DNA of 35,921 nucleotides from Streptacidiphilus melanogenes (GCF_000787835.1 NZ_BBPP01000025.1:88455-124375); one strand, 5' to 3'; positions 15,368-23,821 are shown, counted from the first letter of the stretch. Notes: generated from the sequence alone by a model not told the origin. Numbers and translations are program-made.

Positions 15368-17439
15368 GAGGTGCTCGCGGGGGTGTCGGCGGAGGGCTGT
15401 CCCGGGATGCGGGCGGCCCGGTCGGCGGAGTACTGGTCGGCCTGGATCCGGTACATCGCGGCGTAGCGGCCCTGATGCTTCATCAGGGATTCGTGGTCGC
15501 CGTGCTCGACGAGGCGGCCGTCGTGGAGGACGAAGATCTGGTCGGCATGGCGGACCGCGGCCATCCGGTGGGTGACCAGGACGACGGTGGTGTCCTGGTC
15601 CGCCATGGCGCGGATGCGTTCGAAGGAGGCGATCTCGGCGGCCGGGTCGAGGGCGGAGGTGGGTTCGTCGGCGATGACGAGGCGGGCTTGGCGGAACGCG
15701 CTACGGGCCAGGCCGACCTTCTGCCACTGGCCGCCGGAGAGTTCCGCGCCGCGGCGGAACTGGCGGGCGAGCAGGGTGCTCATGCCGTCGGGCAGGGAGG
15801 CGACGACGGTGTCGGCCCCTGCGTACGCGGCCGCCTCTTCGAGGCGGCGCGGGTCAGGGGTGCGGTCGGGTTGGCCGATGGCGATGTTGGTGGCGGCGGT
15901 GAAGGGCCAGCGTTCGAACTCCTGGTTCAGCAGGCTGATCCGGGCGAAGACCTGGTGCCGGTCGGCGGCGGCCACGTCGACGCCGTTCCACTCGATCCGG
16001 CCGGTGTCGGGCAGATGCAGGCCGGCGAGCAGCTTGACCAGGGTGCTCTTGCCGGAGCCGTTCTCGCCGACGAGCGCGACGACCTGTCCGGCGGGGATCT
16101 CCAGCGAGACGCCGTCGAGCGCGGGGGCGTCGCGACCCGGGTAGGTGAAGGTGACCTCGTCCAGAAGCACGTGGCCTGCCGTGTCGGGGAGGTCCTGGCC
16201 GCTCTCGGGGATGGCGCGACGGCGCGCCTCGTCCAGGAACCGATCGAGATCGGCGACGTAGAGCGACTGCTCGTGCATGTTGTTGATGTTCTGAACCAGG
16301 CCGCCGAGGGAGGCGGTGCCCGATCGGATCGCCAGGACGGCGGTGGCGCCGACGGCGATCTCCACCTTCCCGGTCAGGATCAGTGCCAGCAGGGTGGAGT
16401 ACGTGGCCAGCGAGGCGAGCCCGCCCAGCGCGGCGGCGAGCAGCTCCGTCATCGCCTTGTCCCGGGCCAGCCGGGTCTGCTCCGTCTCCGCGGCCTGGGC
16501 CATGAGCCGGAAGTGCCTGAGGATGAACGCCCCGACGCCGTGCACCCGGACCTCCTGGGCGGCGCTGCGTGAAGTCAGCAGTTGGCCGAGGACCCGCTCG
16601 GCGCGGGTGTGCTCGACCCACTGCATCTGCGAGACGTAGCGGCGCTGGGACACCCGCATCGCTCCCCAGCCGCGCGGGAGCACGATCAGCAGCAGCATCG
16701 GCAGCAGCACCGGATGCAGCACGGTGAGCACACTCGCCACCGCGCCGAGGGAGAAGAGGCCGTTGACGGTGGCGACCCAGGAGCTGACCATGCGGCGCGC
16801 CTCGGCGGCGCTGAACTGGGCGACGTCCACCAGGCGTTGGAACGCCGCGTCCTCGACGGCCGCCAGCTCCACCTGGGCGGCTCCGGAGAGGTAGAGCTCG
16901 GAGACACGCCGTTCGATCTTGGGCTCCAACCGCCCCGTCGCGGACGTGGACAGGGAGGCCAGCACCGCGTTCACCGTCGCGATCACCGCGACCGCCGCCA
17001 GCGCGGGCTCGGCGGCGTGCAGGCGGGCTTCGACCGGTCCGGCGGCGAAGAGGTGTCGCAGCAGACCGGTGACTGCCAGGTAACTGAGCGCACCGGCCAG
17101 GCCCTGCCCGGTCTCGGTGACGGCGATCGTCAGCAGGGCCCGCCGGTCCGCGGCCCAGGCGAGCCGGAGCACCGTCCCGACCAGCCGGGGCAGCGAGCAC
17201 AGCGTGCCCAGCAGCGTCATCTGCAGGCGCGCGTACTCGTGTTGGGTCCATCCCATGTCCCAGCGCAGCGGGCCGCCGAACAGCTCGGTCTCGCTGGCCG
17301 ACACCACCCCCTGCGCGGGAACCGGCCGTGCCAGCAGCCGCAACCACCTCATCGCCGAACCCCTCCCCCACGGCCCGGCCACGTCTCGTGCGGGGGGGAG
17401 CAGGTGGACTCCGTCGTCGGTGGCGGGTGGATGTGCCAT
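15364..17439 (-). CDS. ABC exporter, fused transmembrane and ATPase domains
   Basis: A 691-residue half-transporter. The ATG at 17439 is preceded by GGAGGA at good spacing; the frame continues upstream without a better start. The membrane domain (about 75-400) has hydrophobic stretches such as ALLTIAVTETGQGLAGALSY, ALAAVAVIATVNAVLASL, VLLPMLLLIVLP and LLAALGGLASLATYSTLLAL. The ATPase domain has Walker A GENGSGKST (458-466), signature LSGGQ (567-571), Walker B LVIADE (587-592) and H-loop histidine 624 (VTHR), all intact. It resembles MsbA/lantibiotic-type exporters and should work as a homodimer in the cytoplasmic membrane. It is coupled to the methyltransferase by ATGA. The substrate is unknown; self-resistance or small-molecule export are both possible. 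Confidence 0.9.
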   Translation of the reverse strand: MAHPPATDDGVHLLPPARDVAGPWGRGSAMRWLRLLARPVPAQGVVSASETELFGGPLRWDMGWTQHEYARLQMTLLGTLCSLPRLVGTVLRLAWAADRRALLTIAVTETGQGLAGALSYLAVTGLLRHLFAAGPVEARLHAAEPALAAVAVIATVNAVLASLSTSATGRLEPKIERRVSELYLSGAAQVELAAVEDAAFQRLVDVAQFSAAEARRMVSSWVATVNGLFSLGAVASVLTVLHPVLLPMLLLIVLPRGWGAMRVSQRRYVSQMQWVEHTRAERVLGQLLTSRSAAQEVRVHGVGAFILRHFRLMAQAAETEQTRLARDKAMTELLAAALGGLASLATYSTLLALILTGKVEIAVGATAVLAIRSGTASLGGLVQNINNMHEQSLYVADLDRFLDEARRRAIPESGQDLPDTAGHVLLDEVTFTYPGRDAPALDGVSLEIPAGQVVALVGENGSGKSTLVKLLAGLHLPDTGRIEWNGVDVAAADRHQVFARISLLNQEFERWPFTAATNIAIGQPDRTPDPRRLEEAAAYAGADTVVASLPDGMSTLLARQFRRGAELSGGQWQKVGLARSAFRQARLVIADEPTSALDPAAEIASFERIRAMADQDTTVVLVTHRMAAVRHADQIFVLHDGRLVEHGDHESLMKHQGRYAAMYRIQADQYSADRAARIPGQPSADTPASTS

Positions 17440-17778
17440 GGGATGGTCCTCCGTTCCAGCGGCGGGAGGGTCGGGGCAACGCCGGACAGGCCGCGCGGTC
17501 GCCTCGGACACCAGTCCCCTTCTCGCACGCAAGTCGGGGATGCCAGGAGTTCAACCTACGCGGGTCGACGGCGGGTCCGGCGGGACCTCGCCGGGTTGTC
17601 ACGCGATCGGATGAGGGGCGTCAACTGCATTGACCACTGGCGGGTTTACCGTGCTCCGGAGTCTGGCAGACGCCACTGACATCCGCTCCACGCAGGCCGC
17701 TCGGCCCGGACTCGCGCAGGCACGTCCATCCACGGGACCCCGTCGAGGACGCCCGCCTCGTCCCACGCCTCGTCGACG
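17440..17778. other. 339-base intergenic region upstream of ABC exporter
   Basis: I see no gene here. A TAGGTT box on the minus strand (17558-17553) could be a -10 element for the exporter, with a weak CGGACC-like -35. A perfect inverted repeat, GTCAACTGCATTGAC (17620-17634, five-base arms around CTGCA), could be an operator. The right part up to 17778 is GC-rich with no clear hairpin. Confidence 0.35.
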
Positions 17779-18249
17779 TCAGTGCCGCAGCAGGTGACGG
17801 GCCGCCAGGAAGGCCTGGAGCTCCTGGGCCTGGCGCTCGCTGAAGGCGCGCTCCGGGACCGGCACGCTCGAGGCGGGCGTCTCGTGGAAGTGCCAGAAGC
17901 CGCCGGTGCGCTTGACGCCGGTCAAGACGTCCCAGCGCAGGGTCGCCGAGCGACCGGGGGTGGAGACGGTGAGCATCTCGTCCGTCAGCCTGAGCGTTCT
18001 GGCATCCCCCATCGCCTTCTGCGCCCTGGCAAGCTGCGCCCGGAGGCTGAGTTCGACGGTGAGGAACAACAGCAGCGCGGAAGCCCCCGCGACCTGGAAC
18101 ACCACCGGGGGAAAGCCCTTCACCGGCACGAAGGACAGGCCGATGAGGACCGCCGCGCAGGGAAGGGCGCGAAACCGCGCACTGCGCGTGCTGAGCTTGC
18201 CGCGGCGGAACTCGCCCGGGCGGTAGGTGTAGTCCGTCTCGATGTCCAT
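17779..18249 (-). CDS. YcxB-like membrane protein
   Basis: A 156-residue protein from ATG at 18249 (a TTG at 18270 in frame would add seven residues). It begins MDIETDYTYRPGEFRRG and has two adjacent hydrophobic stretches at about 25-65 (FRALPCAAVLIGLSFVPV and PPVVFQVAGASALLLFLTVEL). A soluble C-terminal domain follows (LRLTDEMLTVSTPGRSATLRW, then VKRTGGFWHFHETP and VPVPERAFSERQAQELQAFL). This order, two short membrane helices plus a PH-like domain with the phrase VPxRAF, is typical of the YcxB family, whose function is unknown. It has its own region: a strong terminator lies just upstream, between it and the roadblock gene. Confidence 0.8.
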   Translation of the reverse strand: MDIETDYTYRPGEFRRGKLSTRSARFRALPCAAVLIGLSFVPVKGFPPVVFQVAGASALLLFLTVELSLRAQLARAQKAMGDARTLRLTDEMLTVSTPGRSATLRWDVLTGVKRTGGFWHFHETPASSVPVPERAFSERQAQELQAFLAARHLLRH

Positions 18250-18299
18250 GTGCGCCCCCGTGATCGTCAAAGGATGTCCGGCGCACGAAGGATAGCCAC

Positions 18300-18330
18300 G
18301 GCCCCCGACGCCCGGGCGGCGTCGGGGGCC
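18300..18330 (-). terminator. Strong hairpin terminator after roadblock gene
   Basis: The arms GGCCCCCGACGCC (18300-18312) and GGCGTCGGGGGCC (18318-18330) are perfectly complementary over 13 bases, with a five-base loop. There is no clear U-tract, which is usual in actinomycetes. It sits 36 bases beyond the stop of the leftward roadblock gene and before the YcxB-like gene, so it would separate their transcripts. Confidence 0.8.
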
Positions 18331-18366
18331 CGCCCGTCGCCGTCAGGCGGGTCGGCGCGGGGGCGC

Positions 18367-18747
18367 TCACACCTCCCGGAGGGTCTTCTCCGCCTGCGCG
18401 AGGGTGCGGCGTGCCATGGCGAGGTTGGCCTTCTGACGGTCCAGGGCGAGGTAGAAGTACAGGCCGTCCGCCCCGGGCGCGGTGGTCGGGCGAATCAGGT
18501 GGTACTGCCCGGTCAGTGTGATCAGGATGTCGTCGATCTCGCCTTCGAGGCGCAGCATCTCCATCGTGCGCATCTTCGCTCTCACGACATCCGTGTTGCC
18601 TGCGGCGGCGGCCGTCAGATCGAAGTGGGGGCCGCCTCCGGCGACGCCCAGGGCGAGCCCGCTCTGATAGTCGACGAGTGCGGCGCCGATGGCCCCTTCG
18701 ATGCGTAGGAGGCGGGCAAGGCACTGGTCCGTGGTGGTGTTAGCCAT
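18367..18747 (-). CDS. Roadblock/LC7-like small protein
   Basis: A 126-residue protein beginning MANTTTDQCLARLLRIEGA, then IGAALVDYQSGLALGVAG, an invariant-looking opening for roadblock/LC7 proteins. It continues with LEGEIDDILITLTGQYHLIRP and ends in a helix LAMARRTLAQAEKTL. In actinomycetes roadblock proteins often partner with small GTPases in multi-gene conservons, but no GTPase is beside it, so this looks like a solitary member. It lacks signal and membrane segments. A TAGAGT box at 18761-18756 lies eight bases before the ATG and there is no ribosome site, suggesting a leaderless or nearly leaderless transcript. Confidence 0.8.
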   Translation of the reverse strand: MANTTTDQCLARLLRIEGAIGAALVDYQSGLALGVAGGGPHFDLTAAAAGNTDVVRAKMRTMEMLRLEGEIDDILITLTGQYHLIRPTTAPGADGLYFYLALDRQKANLAMARRTLAQAEKTLREV

Positions 18748-18839
18748 GGACGGTGACTCTATGCATCTCGATAATCACAGAGTCGGATATGCCGATAGCC
18801 ATTCTCGAACCGGCCGGCCGCGTGTAAGGTGCCTGGTCC

Positions 18840-19940
18840 TCAGCCGAGCCAGTCGAGTCGAATGCCCTGAATCATCGCGCTGAAGTCCAGATTCCGGCCT
18901 CGGCAGAAACTGCGCAGACCGTCGAGAGCATACGCGTCCCGCTTGCTCGTCCAGGCCCATTCCGCGGAGGCCTGCCCTTCCCGTTGGCACTCCACCAGAC
19001 CCTGCTCGCCGAGTGCGGACAGATGCCCTTTCAGGTCGGCGGGCGCGACGCCCGTCGCCTCGCAGAGTTCGGCGCCGGTCATGCCGTAGGTGGGCGAGCC
19101 GAGACCCAGGCGAAGCGTTTTTCCTCGCTGGACCAGAGCCGCCAGCACCGCGCGGTCCGTCTCGGCGACCGCCTGCAGCCCGGAGACCAGGATCGCCAGG
19201 AACTCCCGGAAGTCGGCCAGCAGCTCGTGGTCCCCCGTCCAGCCGAAGTCCTCCGCGAGGAGACGCAACGTCACGATGTCCGCGGGGGCGGGATCCCCAC
19301 CGCGCTCCGCCACGTCCCGCTGCCCGCCCGCGACCAGACCGGCCAGCCGGTAGGCGAACACCACGAACTGCAGAGCCGCGTCCACACCCGCGCCGCCTTC
19401 GTGGTGCAGCTCGTGCAGCCGCTCCATCCGGGCAACGGTCTCGCCCACGCCTGGCGGAAGCCGGTTCTCCCCCTCGGCGCGACGGAACGCGTCCACCACG
19501 GCGGTGGCGGAGACCGGCGGCAACGCCCCGGCCTCGTAGGACAGCTGGGCCGCGCTCAGCCGGACCACGGCCCAGCCGTCCGCGAGGGCGGCGTCCGGAT
19601 CGCCCGCGGCCAGGGCGGCCGACTTGGCCAACCCGACGCCGGGGATCAGCGCGGGGACCGCCAGCACCGGCTCGATCAGCCACTCCGGGAAGACCGGAGC
19701 GCCTCCGCCGCCGGCCTCGGCCCACCGCTGTCGCGCCTCGGCGACGTCTCCGCCGAGAGCTCGGACCAAGGGCTCGGTGACATCCCACGAGGGCAGGCGT
19801 CGCCCCTGGAAGGCGTCGGACACCGTGGTCCTGCCGTATCCGATCTGAAGGCCCAGTCTGCGATATGACGGCTTACCGGATCCCTGCAGCAGCTTCTTCA
19901 GGTAGTCGGCGAAGGACGCGGCGTCCAACAGCTCCTCCAC
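18840..19940 (-). CDS. XRE-type helix-turn-helix regulator with unknown C-terminal domain
   Basis: A 366-residue protein with GTG start at 19940. Residues 8-65 form a helix-turn-helix of the Streptomyces XRE type (FADYLKKLLQGSGKPSYRRL, then TTVSDAFQGRRLPSWD and VRALGGDVAEARQRW). The middle is helical, Ala-rich and without membrane segments. Near residues 285-340 a second winged-helix-like segment can be seen (MTGAELCEATGVAPADLKGH, then ALGEQGLVECQREG). So it may bind DNA or a partner at both ends. There is no ribosome site; TAGACT at 19967-19962 may be its -10 box with a short leader. The target genes are unknown; it is transcribed toward the roadblock gene after a 92-base gap. Confidence 0.75.
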   Translation of the reverse strand: MEELLDAASFADYLKKLLQGSGKPSYRRLGLQIGYGRTTVSDAFQGRRLPSWDVTEPLVRALGGDVAEARQRWAEAGGGGAPVFPEWLIEPVLAVPALIPGVGLAKSAALAAGDPDAALADGWAVVRLSAAQLSYEAGALPPVSATAVVDAFRRAEGENRLPPGVGETVARMERLHELHHEGGAGVDAALQFVVFAYRLAGLVAGGQRDVAERGGDPAPADIVTLRLLAEDFGWTGDHELLADFREFLAILVSGLQAVAETDRAVLAALVQRGKTLRLGLGSPTYGMTGAELCEATGVAPADLKGHLSALGEQGLVECQREGQASAEWAWTSKRDAYALDGLRSFCRGRNLDFSAMIQGIRLDWLG

Positions 19941-20164
19941 TTACGTGCGTGGCTGGCCTCAAGTCTAGGTAGCTGCAGCAGCGCCCGTCCGAACAAGTGC
20001 AGGATTCGGTCCTTAATTCCTGCGAAGGCCTCGGCGGATAGCCCGGGATTGCCGACAGACACTGACCGTTCTTGGCTCGCTCATTTCGATTTTCTGAAGG
20101 ACCCGCCTGTTTCGACTCCGCATTCCGCTCGGTGCGCCCCGCGCCGACCGTTCCTCCCGGCGAC

Positions 20165-20170
20165 TAGCCT
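20165..20170 (+). promoter_or_regulatory. Candidate -10 box for leaderless VOC gene
   Basis: TAGCCT at 20165-20170 ends exactly six bases before the ATG at 20177, and no ribosome site is present. This is the classical arrangement for a leaderless transcript. The -35 is unclear. Confidence 0.45.
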
Positions 20171-20176
20171 GTCGCC

Positions 20177-20542
20177 ATGCGCATCCTCGGGCTGACCTTC
20201 GTGGGCACGTCGACCGACAGCCGTGCGCCGATGAGCGACTTCCTGCGCGCGGCCTTCGACCTGCAGCCGGTGGCCGTGGACGGCGTCGACGCCGACGTGT
20301 TCGACCTGCCCGACGGCACGTCCTTCGCGGTGGCGGACGCCGGTGGCATGGGCACCGAACGCACCGTCGGCTTCCTGGTCGAGGGACTCGGCGAGGCGGT
20401 CCAGCGGCTTCGGGCACTCGGTCTCGAGGTCGACCCCGAGATCTCCGCGAACGAGCGGTGGCGTTACACCCACTTCCGGGCACCGGACGGCCACCTCTAC
20501 GAACTGGTGGAGGAGACGGCCCGGGCGGCGGGACCCGCGTGA
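20177..20542 (+). CDS. VOC/glyoxalase-fold protein
   Basis: A 121-residue protein beginning MRILGLTFVGTSTDSRAPM. It has FLRAAFDLQPVAVDGVDADV followed by a VFDLPDGTSFAVAD strand and a second beta-alpha-beta unit (RTVGFLVEGLGEAVQRLRAL, then RYTHFRAPDGHLYELVE). That is the paired-module fold of the vicinal oxygen chelate superfamily; the final HLYELVE carries the usual glutamate. Such proteins act as dioxygenases, isomerases or antibiotic-binding proteins; the activity cannot be told here. Its stop overlaps the start of the MOSC fusion as GTGA, so the two are co-translated and may work together. Confidence 0.85.
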   Translation: MRILGLTFVGTSTDSRAPMSDFLRAAFDLQPVAVDGVDADVFDLPDGTSFAVADAGGMGTERTVGFLVEGLGEAVQRLRALGLEVDPEISANERWRYTHFRAPDGHLYELVEETARAAGPA

Positions 20543-22359
20543 CCGCGCCCGCCACGGGTGACCGCCCGGCCGACGGCGGAACGGCTGTGGGGACGCTGGT
20601 CTCCCTCAACGTCGGGCTTCCGATCGACGTCGAGTGGCAGGGGCGCACCGTGCGTACCGGAGCCTGGAAGGCCCCGGTGACCGGACCCCGGACGGTACGG
20701 CGGCTGAACGTCGACGGCGACGGGCAGGGGGATCTCGCCGGACACGGGGGCGAGATCAGGGCGGTCCTCGTCTACCAGCTCCAGTCCTACGTCTACTGGC
20801 GGGAGCAACTGCGCCGCGAGGACCTGACGTTCGGGATGTTCGGCGAGAACTTCACCGTGGACGGCCTGCCCGACGACGAGGTGTGCATCGGGGACCGCTA
20901 CCGCATCGGCGGCGCCGAGTTCGAGGTCACCCAGCCCCGCGTCACCTGTTACCGCGTCGGCCTGCGGCTGGGTGAGCCGACGATGGCGTCGCTGCTGGTG
21001 GCGCATCACCGTCCGGGCTTCTACCTGCGGGTGCTCACCGAGGGGCAGGTCCAGGCGGGGGACCCGATCTCCCTGATCGGCAAGGGCCCCGAGGAGCTGA
21101 GCGTCGCCGAGACCGACGGGCTGCTGTACCTCCCCGGGCGCGACCCGGCCAAGCTGCGCAGGGCCCTGAACATTCCGGCCCTCAGCCCAGGCTGGCGGCA
21201 GTCCTTCCAGGAGCTGGCCGACCTGCCCCGCCCTTCCACTGACACGGACCATCCGGGCCGCCCCGGCTGGCCGGGGTTCAGACCGCTGCGGGTCACCCGG
21301 ATCGACCACGAGACCCCTGCCATCGCCTCCGTCCACCTCACCAGCAGCGACGGCAGCGCCCTGCCGCCCGCCCTGCCGGGACAGTTCCTCTCGGTCCGGG
21401 TGACCGCCGACGGCGACCCCACCGTGCGCAGCTACTCGCTCTCCTCGGCCCCCGGTGCCGACGAGTACCGCATCAGCGTCAAGCGCGAGCCGCACGGCAC
21501 GGTCAGCGGCTACCTCCACGCCCACCTGCGGGCAGGTGACCTGCTGGACGTCGCCAGCCCGCGCGGCGCGTTCGTCCTGGAAGCCGGCACCGGGCCCGTC
21601 CTGCTCGTCTCCGCCGGCATCGGCGCCACCCCCGTGCTGGCGATGCTCCACCAGCTGGCCGCGACGAGCGACCCGCGACCGGTCTGGTGGATCCACACGG
21701 CCCGCAACCGCGCCCTGCACGCCTTCGCCACCGAGGCCCACGCGCTGCTGGCCCGCCTCCCCGACGGCCACGAGCGCGTCTTCTACACCGCGGACGACGC
21801 CGCGGACACCGCACAGGACGACGCCGAGGACGGCGCCGATCGCCCGGAGCCGCACGTCACTTACGGACGCATCAGCGCACGGTCCCTGGCCGCCCTCGGC
21901 CTCCCTGGCGACGCCGACGCCGACGCCTACCTGTGCGGGCCCACCGCGTTCATGGACGATGTCACCGAGCACCTGAGCAGCCTCGGCCTCGCGCCCGCCC
22001 GCATCCACAGGGAGGAGTTCGGCGCGCTGGCACCGGTCAACCCCGGCGTCACCACACCGGCGACAGCGGCGCGTCCGCACCAACCTCCGGGGCCGCCGGG
22101 GACCGGTCCGCTGGTCACCTTCGTCCGCAGCGGGATCACCACCCGTTGGCAGCAGGAGCAGGCGTCGCTGCTGACCCTGGCCGAGGCCTGCGAGATTCCC
22201 ACCCGCTGGTCCTGCCGCACGGGCGTGTGCCACACCTGCGTCACCCCGGTCCTGTCCGGCGCCGTCAGCTACACCACCGAGCCGTTGGAGCCCGCCGGGC
22301 CTGGCGAGGCCCTGGTGTGCTGCAGCCGCCCCCAGGAGGACGTCGTCCTCGACCTCTGA
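20539..22359 (+). CDS. MOSC domain-flavin reductase-[2Fe-2S] ferredoxin fusion protein
   Basis: A 606-residue protein from GTG at 20539 (GTGA overlap with the VOC gene). Residues about 15-215 are a MOSC domain (GDLAGHGGEIRAVLVYQLQS, then LTFGMFGENFTVDGLPDDEV and TQPRVTCYRVGLRLG); its RVTCYR holds the cysteine expected for molybdenum-cofactor binding. Residues about 250-480 are a ferredoxin-NADP reductase module with a flavin motif VRSYSLSSAP and a nucleotide loop LVSAGIGATPVLAML. The C-terminus (about 520-606) is a plant-type [2Fe-2S] ferredoxin with Cys559, Cys564, Cys567 and a fourth Cys at 594 or 595. This layout suggests a complete electron path from NAD(P)H to the cofactor. YcbX-type proteins fuse MOSC with ferredoxin only; the three-part fusion may reduce N-hydroxylated or similar compounds. 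Substrate unknown. Confidence 0.88.
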   Translation: MTAPATGDRPADGGTAVGTLVSLNVGLPIDVEWQGRTVRTGAWKAPVTGPRTVRRLNVDGDGQGDLAGHGGEIRAVLVYQLQSYVYWREQLRREDLTFGMFGENFTVDGLPDDEVCIGDRYRIGGAEFEVTQPRVTCYRVGLRLGEPTMASLLVAHHRPGFYLRVLTEGQVQAGDPISLIGKGPEELSVAETDGLLYLPGRDPAKLRRALNIPALSPGWRQSFQELADLPRPSTDTDHPGRPGWPGFRPLRVTRIDHETPAIASVHLTSSDGSALPPALPGQFLSVRVTADGDPTVRSYSLSSAPGADEYRISVKREPHGTVSGYLHAHLRAGDLLDVASPRGAFVLEAGTGPVLLVSAGIGATPVLAMLHQLAATSDPRPVWWIHTARNRALHAFATEAHALLARLPDGHERVFYTADDAADTAQDDAEDGADRPEPHVTYGRISARSLAALGLPGDADADAYLCGPTAFMDDVTEHLSSLGLAPARIHREEFGALAPVNPGVTTPATAARPHQPPGPPGTGPLVTFVRSGITTRWQQEQASLLTLAEACEIPTRWSCRTGVCHTCVTPVLSGAVSYTTEPLEPAGPGEALVCCSRPQEDVVLDL

Positions 22360-22397
22360 CCTGCGCTCCCGGTAGGGGAACCGGGCCGGTCGAAAGG

Positions 22398-22429
22398 CCA
22401 CGGCCCCGCTCGGTCGAGCGGGGCCGTGG
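22398..22429. terminator. Bidirectional hairpin terminator between convergent genes
   Basis: CCACGGCCCCGCTCG (22398-22412) pairs perfectly with CGAGCGGGGCCGTGG (22415-22429). The stem is 15 bases with a tight loop. It lies between the rightward MOSC fusion (stop 22359) and the leftward deiminase (stop 22452), so it can end transcripts from both sides. Confidence 0.85.
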
Positions 22430-22451
22430 ACGGCGGGGTTACCTGCCGTGG

Positions 22452-23681
22452 TTACGGGGCGGGCTGGGGCTGGGTGACGCAGTGGATGCCGCCGCCCTGG
22501 TTGCCGAGGTTGTCGATGTTGAGCTGGACCACGGCGCGGCCGGGGAAGAGGCGCTGCAGGACGGCCTTGGCGTTGGCGTCGGCGGTGGAGTCGCCGAACT
22601 GCGCGGAGATCACGGCCCCGTTGCAGACGTAGTAGTTGGCGTAGGCGTCGACGAAGTCCACGCTGGTCTGACGGATCTTGTTGTAGTCCGGGGACTGGAG
22701 CTTGGTGACGGCGATCGCCGCGCCCTGCGCGTCGGTCGAGGTCGACAGGGTGTTGTACTGCTGCTGCTCGTCGTTGGACCAGATGTCCGACGGGTCGGCC
22801 GGGTTGGGGGTCTGCACGAGGCCCGCGCCCGCCGCGAGGAAGCGCGAGGTCGCGTCCACGTGGTCGTCGGTGATGTCCTGGCCGCTGATCCCGGTGAACC
22901 AGATGACCTTGGATGCGCCGTAGGCGGCGCACATGGCCGCCTCGATCTGGGCCTGGGTCCTGCCCGGGTTGCGGTTGCTGTTGATGATGCTGCTCCTGGT
23001 CGCCATGAGCGTGCCGGCGCCGTCCGCCTCGATGGCGCCGCCCTCGCTGACCAGGCCTGCGGCTGTGAAGTTGACGCCGAGGTAGGCGGCCACGCGCTGG
23101 GCTACGAGGGCGTCCTTGGCGTGGGTCTGCTTGTTGCCCCAGCCGTTGAAGTTCAGGCCGACCGCGTCCAGGCCGCCGGCGCCGTCGGTGCGGAAGACCG
23201 GGCCGGAGTCGCGCATCCAGCAGTCGTCGACCGGGATGGAGCCGATGACGGTGACGTTCGGGTTGGTGCACGCCTTCTGCGCCGCGGCCACGCTCGCGGA
23301 GTTGGCGAGCAGGTAGACCGGCTCGTACTTGGCGATGGTGTTGGCGATGAGCGCGATGTTGGCCTGCATGCCGGAGAGCTTGCGGCCGTAGATGGCGGTG
23401 CTGTCGGGCCAGGCCATCCAGGTGCGGGTGTGCGGGGCGCTGTCGAGCGGGACGGCGTAGCCGCCGGCCGTCGCCGCCGCGGCGGCGAGACCGCGGGCGG
23501 AGGCGCTGCGCGAGGCGCTGCGCGAGACGGTGGCCGCACCGGCGACTCCCGCGCCCAGACCGCTGACGGCCCAGGCCGCGCCGGCGGCGGTCAGGCCCGC
23601 GGCCGCCAGGAACCGGCGTCGGGCGAGGGGCTGGGGTGTGGGCGTGCCGTCGGGCTGTTCAGCTCTGGCGTGCTGGTCCAT
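22452..23681 (-). CDS. Tat-secreted agmatine/peptidylarginine deiminase family protein (deiminase 1)
   Basis: A 409-residue protein, ATG at 23681 with GGGAGG upstream. The N-terminus has a twin-arginine signal (LARRRFLAAAGLTAAGAAWA) and a likely cleavage site after AGA near residue 50, so the mature enzyme should be outside the cell. Catalytic elements of the family are present: CWMRDSGPVF, EGGAIEADG, SNRNPG, DITDDHVDATSRFL and, close to the C-terminus, GGGIHCVTQPQP with nucleophile Cys401. Family members convert a guanidino group to a ureido group and release ammonia; known members include agmatine deiminase and the exported peptidylarginine deiminase of Porphyromonas gingivalis. Substrate here is unknown; export favours arginine residues or free guanidino compounds. 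It is divergent from a TetR gene whose probable operator overlies its promoter. Confidence 0.9.
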   Translation of the reverse strand: MDQHARAEQPDGTPTPQPLARRRFLAAAGLTAAGAAWAVSGLGAGVAGAATVSRSASRSASARGLAAAAATAGGYAVPLDSAPHTRTWMAWPDSTAIYGRKLSGMQANIALIANTIAKYEPVYLLANSASVAAAQKACTNPNVTVIGSIPVDDCWMRDSGPVFRTDGAGGLDAVGLNFNGWGNKQTHAKDALVAQRVAAYLGVNFTAAGLVSEGGAIEADGAGTLMATRSSIINSNRNPGRTQAQIEAAMCAAYGASKVIWFTGISGQDITDDHVDATSRFLAAGAGLVQTPNPADPSDIWSNDEQQQYNTLSTSTDAQGAAIAVTKLQSPDYNKIRQTSVDFVDAYANYYVCNGAVISAQFGDSTADANAKAVLQRLFPGRAVVQLNIDNLGNQGGGIHCVTQPQPAP

Positions 23682-23726
23682 GGGTGACCTCCCTGCCGGG
23701 TGCGCGGGCGTTCCGCGTTGGCCGAG

Positions 23727-23755
23727 AAGCTATAACTGACCATGCGCTCGGTCAA
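23727..23755 (-). promoter_or_regulatory. Promoter of deiminase 1
   Basis: On the minus strand, TTGACC (23755-23750), a 17-base spacer and TAGCTT (23732-23727) form a good vegetative-type promoter. A TetR-like palindrome covers its -35 box and spacer. Confidence 0.6.
23737..23754. promoter_or_regulatory. Palindromic operator candidate between deiminase 1 and its TetR
   Basis: TGACCATGCGCTCGGTCA is an 18-base palindrome of form TGACCnnGCGCnnGGTCA, overlying the deiminase 1 promoter. A related, weaker site, TGACCGGTTGGTTA, lies at 23797-23810 just before the TetR start. Together they suggest repression of both divergent genes by the TetR protein. Confidence 0.6.
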
Positions 23756-23821
23756 TACTTCGCGCAACTGATCGTCCTGGATCGACACCGCGGAACTGAC
23801 CGGTTGGTTAAGGTGGGCGTC

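Noticed and set aside
20497-23271. A very long leftward open frame of more than 900 codons
   Set aside because: It lies antisense to the MOSC fusion and in a shadow frame of deiminase 1; its product is Arg/Gly/His-rich without motifs. It is a GC-bias artefact.
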